NCBI GenBank assembly: GCA_016193585.1
Contig: JACPRW010000010.1
Location: 40,962 to 104,961 of the forward strand
Source of the DNA: Candidatus Aenigmatarchaeota archaeon
Lineage (GTDB): Archaea; Aenigmatarchaeota; Aenigmatarchaeia; GW2011-AR5
Direction: 5' to 3'
Length of the DNA stretch: 64,000 nucleotides
The notes under the pieces are model-generated. The model did not search any database and was not told the origin of the DNA. It worked only from the letters and a program-made list of their open reading frames with translations. Below are positions 59,970 through 64,000 of the stretch, in pieces (position 1 is the stretch's first letter; each line of letters begins with the position of its first letter). Position numbers and translations under genes: made by a program.

Positions 59970-60458
59970 ATTGGCATCAGAATCCATGGCAATGGCCTCC
60001 AGAACGTGGAAACAGCGTGCACCATCCTATCCAAGGCAATCTTCTCTTCAGGCTTGTACGTGACCTCGTTTACGGCACCGGCGCTCGAACGAACGCCACT
60101 CAGGGTGGTGTGCCATATCAGCTGCGATAAGAAACAGTTCTGGAGCAGGGAGCCGGTTGCCGAGGCTGACATAGCGCTCGTGTGCGATCCGGCAGCGAAC
60201 ACTGCAGACGTGGCGAAAACCGTGAAAGACAGCGGCATCCTGATATGCAATGCGTCTGAAAAGCCGAAACTGACGACCAAAAGAAATATCCAGCTGCATT
60301 ACGTCGAGTCGGCAGACGGGTGCGGCCCGCTGCTCGGTGCCTGCGCTAAATTTTTCAACCGCATCACGCTCAGGAACGTGAAGACCGCGGCAGCTGAACT
60401 GAGCAGGGAAAAGGACATGTCGGCTGCTATTGAAGCAGGCTACAAGAATGCCCGGTGA
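59970..60458 (+). CDS. porC: 2-oxoacid:ferredoxin oxidoreductase gamma subunit
   Basis: From ATT 59970 the frame reads IGIRIHGNGLQNVETACTILSKAIF, the family N-terminus (normally IRIHGRGGQG..TA..IL..A). The first ordinary start, GTG 60006, would delete the glycine-rich strand. GGTGGAG at 59956-59962 is well placed for a start at 59970, so a rare ATT start is proposed. The stop before it is TAG 59949. The rest (ALVCDPAANTADVAKTV, LHYVESADG) fits the gamma subunit. Part of the enzyme that converts pyruvate or a related 2-oxoacid to an acyl-CoA, reducing ferredoxin. Confidence 0.74.
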   Translation: MGIRIHGNGLQNVETACTILSKAIFSSGLYVTSFTAPALERTPLRVVCHISCDKKQFWSREPVAEADIALVCDPAANTADVAKTVKDSGILICNASEKPKLTTKRNIQLHYVESADGCGPLLGACAKFFNRITLRNVKTAAAELSREKDMSAAIEAGYKNAR

Positions 60459-60462
60459 GCCT

Positions 60463-60720
60463 ATGGACCTCCTTGCGCCGACGATGAAGAAAACGACCAT
60501 CTGCTCATTTTTTTTCACCGTCCTCATGTTCAGCTTTGTGGAAAGCTGCGTTGGCACCTTCGCCCTCGGCATCGCGGCCAGCTGCAACGCACAGTTCTAC
60601 TTGTTGTATACCGCACTCTTCTTCATCGTGTCGTATCTCGGGGCGTGCATGCTCGTCTCCTATTACGAAAAGATTGGTGAAACACGTGGTTCCGGAAGAA
60701 TCCATAAAGCCCGCCGATAA
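60463..60720 (+). CDS. Two-TM membrane protein inside the por operon
   Basis: 85 residues from ATG 60463, 4 bases after porC. Helices about 10-35 (ICSFFFTVLMFSFVESCVGTFALGI) and 42-62 (FYLLYTALFFIVSYLGACMLV), with two Cys (CSFFF, SCVG) and a basic tail. No family known. Overlaps the start of porD, implying coupling. May anchor the complex or be an unrelated insertion. Confidence 0.6.
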   Translation: MDLLAPTMKKTTICSFFFTVLMFSFVESCVGTFALGIAASCNAQFYLLYTALFFIVSYLGACMLVSYYEKIGETRGSGRIHKARR

Positions 60721-60952
60721 GAAAGACCAGATGAAGCCCGCCGGAGAAAATGCGAACTGGAGGGTGTTCAGGCCGGTCATCGACGTGAAGAAATGCAAGA
60801 AAACGTACGGCTGCTACGCGTTCTGTCCTGAGAATGCGATACAGATAGACAAGAACGGATTTCCTTTTATAGATGCCAACCTGTGCACCGGCTGCCTTAT
60901 ATGCCTGCGGGAATGCCCGTGCGGCGCTATCAGTGAGGTCAAGGAAAAATGA
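60686..60952 (+). CDS. porD: 2-oxoacid:ferredoxin oxidoreductase delta subunit (ferredoxin)
   Basis: 88 residues from GTG 60686; ATG 60731 is another choice. RPVIDVKKCKKTYGCYAFCPENAI, then LCTGCLICLRECPCGAI. The second cluster site is complete (C-x2-C-x2-C-x3-CP). In the first, the second Cys is replaced by Thr (C-KKTYG-C-YAF-CP), so it may hold a 3Fe-4S or altered cluster. Carries electrons from the TPP site. Confidence 0.87.
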   Translation: MVPEESIKPADKKDQMKPAGENANWRVFRPVIDVKKCKKTYGCYAFCPENAIQIDKNGFPFIDANLCTGCLICLRECPCGAISEVKEK

Positions 60953-61004
60953 ACTGCCCGTACAGTGTTTTTGAGCATTTCTTTCGAACACGAGGGTATG
61001 TGCA

Positions 61005-62084
61005 ATGAAGCAGGAGCTTCTTTCCCAGACTGAAGCAGCGGCGCGCGCAGCATATGCCGCCCGGGTGCAGTCTGTTCCTCACTTCCCTGCGCCGCTCAGC
61101 GCGCCTATAGGCACGCATTTCTCTGCGCTTGCACAGCCTTCAGCCGATTATTATGAAGTTGAATCACAGTCAGCGGCGCTGTCCGCTGCCATGGGATCGG
61201 TAGCTGCGGGAAAGCGGACGTTTCTCCCGATGTCGATTCCGCATGTCATGCAGGACTTCTGGGCGGCATCAGCATTGCGCCTTCCGGTTGTTGCTGCAAA
61301 TGTCTCCCGTGTGCCAGGGCTGTTTTCAGTGGCATCAGACCACAACGATGTGCTGGGCCTGCGGGATGCCGGCTGGCTGGTATTTGCTGCGGCCGGTAGC
61401 CAGGAAGTGCTCGACAGCATCATACAGGCATATCGCGTGTGCGAGGACCAGCGCGTCCTGCTGCCGGCAGTGGTGAACATAGACGGCATCGCCAACTGGA
61501 GGGAACCGGTAACCGTGCCAAGCGAGCAATCGGTTGCAAAGCTGCTGCCGGCGCCCAAGGTGCGATGGGACGGGAAAAGGCAATCGGTGTATGCGGAACA
61601 CGACTACGTAGAAACACGGATGCAGCAGCAACGGGCGATGTCCCAGGCACTCAAGGCGCTTGAAATGGTTCATGAGGACTGGAAGAAGCGGTTCAAGCAG
61701 GATTATGGGCTGGTTGAAAAATACCGCCTTGATGATGCTGAAACGGTGCTGGTGATGGCAGGCTTCCACACGGCAACGGCAAAAGCGGCAGTCGATGCGC
61801 TGAGGGAAAAGGGGGAAAAGGTTGGCCTGCTGAGGCTCCGCGTGCTGCGCCCGTTCCCGGCACACGACATCAGGGAGTCGCTGAGTGTCGCGAAGAAGAT
61901 AGGCGTGCTTGACCAGAATATATCTGTAGGGCATGCGGGCATCCTCCACACCGAGGTGCAGGCAGCTCTGTGCAGGCCGTGCAGCGGTTTCATCATGCTC
62001 GGCAAGCACCCGGCGCAGCGTGATATAAGCGACGTGTTCGGCCATCTCAAAAAATCGGAAAAGGATGAACGTATATGGCTGTAG
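61005..62084 (+). CDS. porA: 2-oxoacid:ferredoxin oxidoreductase alpha subunit
   Basis: 359 residues. ALSAAMGSVAAGKRTFLPMSIPHV, PVVAANVSRVPGLFSVASDHNDVLGLRDAGW (substrate/CoA region), VLVMAGFHTATAKAAVDAL and KKIGVLDQNISVGHAGILHTEVQAAL. Somewhat shorter than typical (about 380-400). Its stop overlaps the following HTH gene by ten bases. Confidence 0.9.
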   Translation: MKQELLSQTEAAARAAYAARVQSVPHFPAPLSAPIGTHFSALAQPSADYYEVESQSAALSAAMGSVAAGKRTFLPMSIPHVMQDFWAASALRLPVVAANVSRVPGLFSVASDHNDVLGLRDAGWLVFAAAGSQEVLDSIIQAYRVCEDQRVLLPAVVNIDGIANWREPVTVPSEQSVAKLLPAPKVRWDGKRQSVYAEHDYVETRMQQQRAMSQALKALEMVHEDWKKRFKQDYGLVEKYRLDDAETVLVMAGFHTATAKAAVDALREKGEKVGLLRLRVLRPFPAHDIRESLSVAKKIGVLDQNISVGHAGILHTEVQAALCRPCSGFIMLGKHPAQRDISDVFGHLKKSEKDERIWL

Positions 62085-62515
62085 CAGTGCGGCGGGGAAG
62101 GGAATTTTATTCGGAGACCTACACGAGGTCACTCGAGCTGTGCCGGAAGGGAAAAAGCGTTAGCGACATAGCACAGGAGCTCGGTATATCGTATTCGTGT
62201 GCATACCACTGGACGAAAGGCTTGCGGAAGCCTGACGCGGGCAAGCTGAACGAATTCAGGGGGTTCCTCGAGGAACATGGCCCGACGCCGGCAATCGATA
62301 TAAAGGAGAAGTTTCCGAAGCACAACGAGCTTTTCCTGACGGCAAGCAAGCGGGAGTTGCCGGTCAGGCGTCTGGTGCTCAAGAGAAAATTCGGCGAGTA
62401 CGCGACGTGGTATTTTGTTGACGGTCAGGAAGCCGAGCTCGAAACGCGGGTGGAGGATCTCTTTGCGAAAGTGAAAGAACTCCAGTCGCGGATCAAGCAC
62501 GCGCTCCTTCAATGA
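62075..62515 (+). CDS. Helix-turn-helix protein between porA and porB
   Basis: 146 residues. LCRKGKSVSDIAQELGISYSCAYHWTKGLRKP (about 22-53) is an HTH like those of resolvases or sigma-type regulators. The second half, FPKHNELFLTASKRELPVRRLVLKRKFGEYATWYF then a coiled tail, looks like a small winged or effector domain. Overlaps porA and lies 13 bases before porB. May regulate this operon or be an inserted gene. Confidence 0.7.
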   Translation: MAVAVRRGREFYSETYTRSLELCRKGKSVSDIAQELGISYSCAYHWTKGLRKPDAGKLNEFRGFLEEHGPTPAIDIKEKFPKHNELFLTASKRELPVRRLVLKRKFGEYATWYFVDGQEAELETRVEDLFAKVKELQSRIKHALLQ

Positions 62516-62528
62516 ATAAGGTGTTACG

Positions 62529-63335
62529 ATGGTGGACGAAGAAGGTCATGCAGAGGAAAAGGACCCTGACGTGGACCCGGTACTCAAGGAGCTTGCGGCG
62601 CGGAACAAGGTAGTCCTTGCCGGCAATCCGTGCTGCCCTGGCTGCGGATGCTTGCTCGGGCTCAAACTGGCGCTCCAGTCCCTCGACGGCTATGCACTGG
62701 TGCTTTCGCAGGGCTGCATCGGGCTGTTGCCGAACTTCCAACCAAGGGTACCGATGGTGCGGCTCGGCATGAATGCGGCCGGCGTCGCGACCGGGCTGGC
62801 GCGCTCGCTGCCGGCGCCGATACTCGTGTACGCAGGTGACGGCATGACGAGGATGCATTTCCAGACCGTCGCTGCCTGCGCCGAACGGAACGAGCGCATG
62901 CTGTACCTATGCTATAACAACCTCGGCTACTGCAACGCAGGCAGCAACTTCGTCTCAAGTTTCGCGTCTTCGCTCAATGCGCACTATGCTGCAACTGCCT
63001 CCATCGCCAACGTGGAAGATTATGTCAGGAAACTGAGGAAGGCTGCGCAAATGACGGGCTTCCGCTTCCTGGAAGTGCTGTGCCCGTGCCCTGCGTCGTC
63101 AGGTTTCGACGCATCGAACACAATCGAGGTCGCGCGGGTTGCCGTTGAAAGCGGGTTCTGGCCGCTCTATGAGGTGCAGAACAGAAGAATAGAGGTGACG
63201 TACAAGCCGTCGCGCCTCGAAACGATAGACAGGTTTTTCAGCATGCAGCAACATTTCGTGGCAATGAAACCGAAGGAGAAGGAAACGATTAAGAACTGGG
63301 TCGCAGGCAACTGGAAAATGCTCAGATGGGTGTGA
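62529..63335 (+). CDS. porB: 2-oxoacid:ferredoxin oxidoreductase beta subunit (TPP-binding)
   Basis: 268 residues. NPCCPGCGCLLGLKLAL (cluster Cys pair), TPP-binding YAGDGMTRMHFQTVAACAERNERMLYLCYNN, where the usual GDG..D..L....R.N.....YDN has D to N/other changes, then GYCNAGSNF and LEVLCPCPASSGFD. The GDGM lacks the normal second G and the metal-ligand region is altered (YNN), so activity on pyruvate is likely but not certain. Confidence 0.88.
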   Translation: MVDEEGHAEEKDPDVDPVLKELAARNKVVLAGNPCCPGCGCLLGLKLALQSLDGYALVLSQGCIGLLPNFQPRVPMVRLGMNAAGVATGLARSLPAPILVYAGDGMTRMHFQTVAACAERNERMLYLCYNNLGYCNAGSNFVSSFASSLNAHYAATASIANVEDYVRKLRKAAQMTGFRFLEVLCPCPASSGFDASNTIEVARVAVESGFWPLYEVQNRRIEVTYKPSRLETIDRFFSMQQHFVAMKPKEKETIKNWVAGNWKMLRWV

Positions 63336-63453
63336 GAAGAGAAATAAAACGAGAATCAGAAATGCGCTGCCTCAGAAACCTGTTTATCGTTTTCTTTTTT
63401 TTGCCGCCATCATCATCACCCGGAAATGTTTATGTGATTATTGTTCCGCGATT

Positions 63454-63655
63454 GATATAAATAAATATTGCAATTACGCCACTCATTTCCGGTGGAAAAT
63501 GCGAGCGCGGAAGAACCCATAAGCTTTGCACGTAAAGTACCCACACCATTCATGATGGTAGTGGGTTACCAGTTAGCCTACGCCGAAACAGATAGACGCA
63601 CCGTAGGTGCGTCAGTTCAACACACGTAGGCGACTTTACATGCAAAGCCTTTGAG
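63454..63655 (+). ncRNA. Candidate structured RNA or cruciform DNA with multi-way junction
   Basis: A TATA-like GATATAAATA (63454-63463) is followed by a 130-base region (63521-63650) closed by AAGCTTTGCACGTAAAGT/ACTTTACATGCAAAGC, which encloses ACCCAC-ACCAT...ATGGT-A-GTGGGT and GCCTACG...CGTAGGC around GACGCACC-GTA-GGTGCGTC. A CATTTCC/GGAAAATG hairpin lies near 63484. No ORF. Function unknown. Confidence 0.5.
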
Positions 63656-63672
63656 AGAAAAAACCCATGTAT

Positions 63673-63863
63673 TATAGCAGATTGTAATAATAATGGAACT
63701 TTTAGCCGCAATCTGCTATAGATAATTGCGCAGCTTATGTCGTATTAACGCGCAATTTTCTATAGGTGAATTGCAAATAATATCAGGACATAACCAGTGC
63801 AATTCACCATATATGGAAAGAACATTGTAAAATGTTCCAAAATCAATGTTCTTTACTATTATA
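63673..63863. repeat. Dispersed hairpin element E3-long
   Basis: Ends are almost identical to element E3 (hairpin TATAGCAGATTGT/...; hairpin GAACATT/AATGTTC), but two extra hairpins lie between: AATTGCGC/GCGCAATT (63724-63757) and GTGAATTGC/GCAATTCAC (63767-63809). Their loops contain TTATGTC (63735-63741) and GACATAA (63787-63793), exactly complementary over seven bases. Outer loops GGAAC (63695-63699) and GTTCC (63834-63838) are complementary too. Confidence 0.85.
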
Positions 63864-64000
63864 TCATGCAGCGGGGCGTGCGGTCGAAGGTCGCTGAAAC
63901 ACCGCCGCAGTTCGTGGTGACGATTACCTTGGAGAAATCGTCAGGGCACGTGTTGCCAGACCAGCCGTCATTCGCCTGGTAGCCGGTTGAGTTCACCACG
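63859..64000 (-). CDS. C-terminal end of a probable secreted protein; right-edge partial
   Basis: The minus-strand frame is open to the window edge and ends VVNSTGYQANDGWSGNTCPDDF, then KVIVTTNCGGVSATFDRTPRCMI. Cys- and Gly-rich, with an N-x-S/T site, so probably extracellular. The TAA lies inside the end of the hairpin element. Family cannot be told from 47 codons. Confidence 0.45.
   Translation of the reverse strand, partial: VVNSTGYQANDGWSGNTCPDDFSKVIVTTNCGGVSATFDRTPRCMI

Overview
The window is archaeal. It encodes archaeal-type information-processing proteins: GINS, RfcL, RNA polymerase D, N and K, L44e, L18e, S27e, S28e, L24e, L7Ae, eIF2-alpha, Nop10 and Cbf5. It also has archaeal 16S and 23S rRNA, an RNase P RNA, TATA-box promoters and tRNA genes interrupted by introns. 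Small genes, a fused primase and truncated versions of several proteins suggest a reduced, DPANN-like lineage, but this is inference because no homology search was run.

Layout. (1) 1-17 kb: the end of a primase gene, GINS-L44e-DUF106, Cbf5, the last two purine steps split between a PurO-type IMP cyclohydrolase and a stand-alone AICAR formyltransferase, a PhoU-like/PiT phosphate uptake pair, an Na+/H+ antiporter, four intron-bearing tRNA genes (Ser-GGA, Val-TAC, Glu-TTC, Leu-GAG), a GH57 protein, a pentapeptide-repeat protein and small zinc-ribbon proteins. (2) 17.2-30.0 kb: 16S rRNA, an oppositely oriented gene, tRNA-Ala and 23S rRNA. The 16S carries about six insertions and the 23S about ten. 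They include introns with LAGLIDADG ORFs (one antisense to the rRNA), one with a probable PD-(D/E)XK nuclease, two with unrecognised small ORFs, a group I intron and several short hairpin insertions. Both rRNAs are bracketed by long processing helices. (3) 30-34 kb: RNase P RNA whose 3' end is copied twice downstream, framing TspO and a toxin-antitoxin pair, which looks like integration scars. (4) 34-42 kb: cell-surface proteins, including a 1695-residue NHL/Thr-linker protein. (5) 42-58 kb: RfcL, KsgA, the S13-S4-S11-RpoD-tRNA-Leu-L18e-L13-S9-RpoN operon, the L7Ae-S28e-L24e operon, the S27e-eIF2alpha-Nop10-PAC2 operon, RpoK-S2 and L10e. (6) 58-64 kb: antiporter, tRNA-Ser-GCT, PRC-barrel protein and a pyruvate/2-oxoacid:ferredoxin oxidoreductase operon with two foreign-looking genes inside it.

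The strongest unexplained signal is a set of dispersed hairpin modules. At least seven intergenic loci carry tandem hairpins with unrelated stems, similar loops and TATAG/CTATA-like borders. In several, the two outer loops are complementary (GGAAC/GTTCC). The inner hairpin module AAAAAGC-ARA-GCTTTTT also occurs inside insertions of both 16S and 23S rRNA, and a second module, CTTTTTGGGAAAAAG, is shared between a tRNA-Val intron and a 23S insertion with a compensatory stem change. This suggests a small non-coding element able to occupy intergenic DNA, tRNA and rRNA genes. No transposase, CRISPR array or 5S rRNA was recognised in the window.
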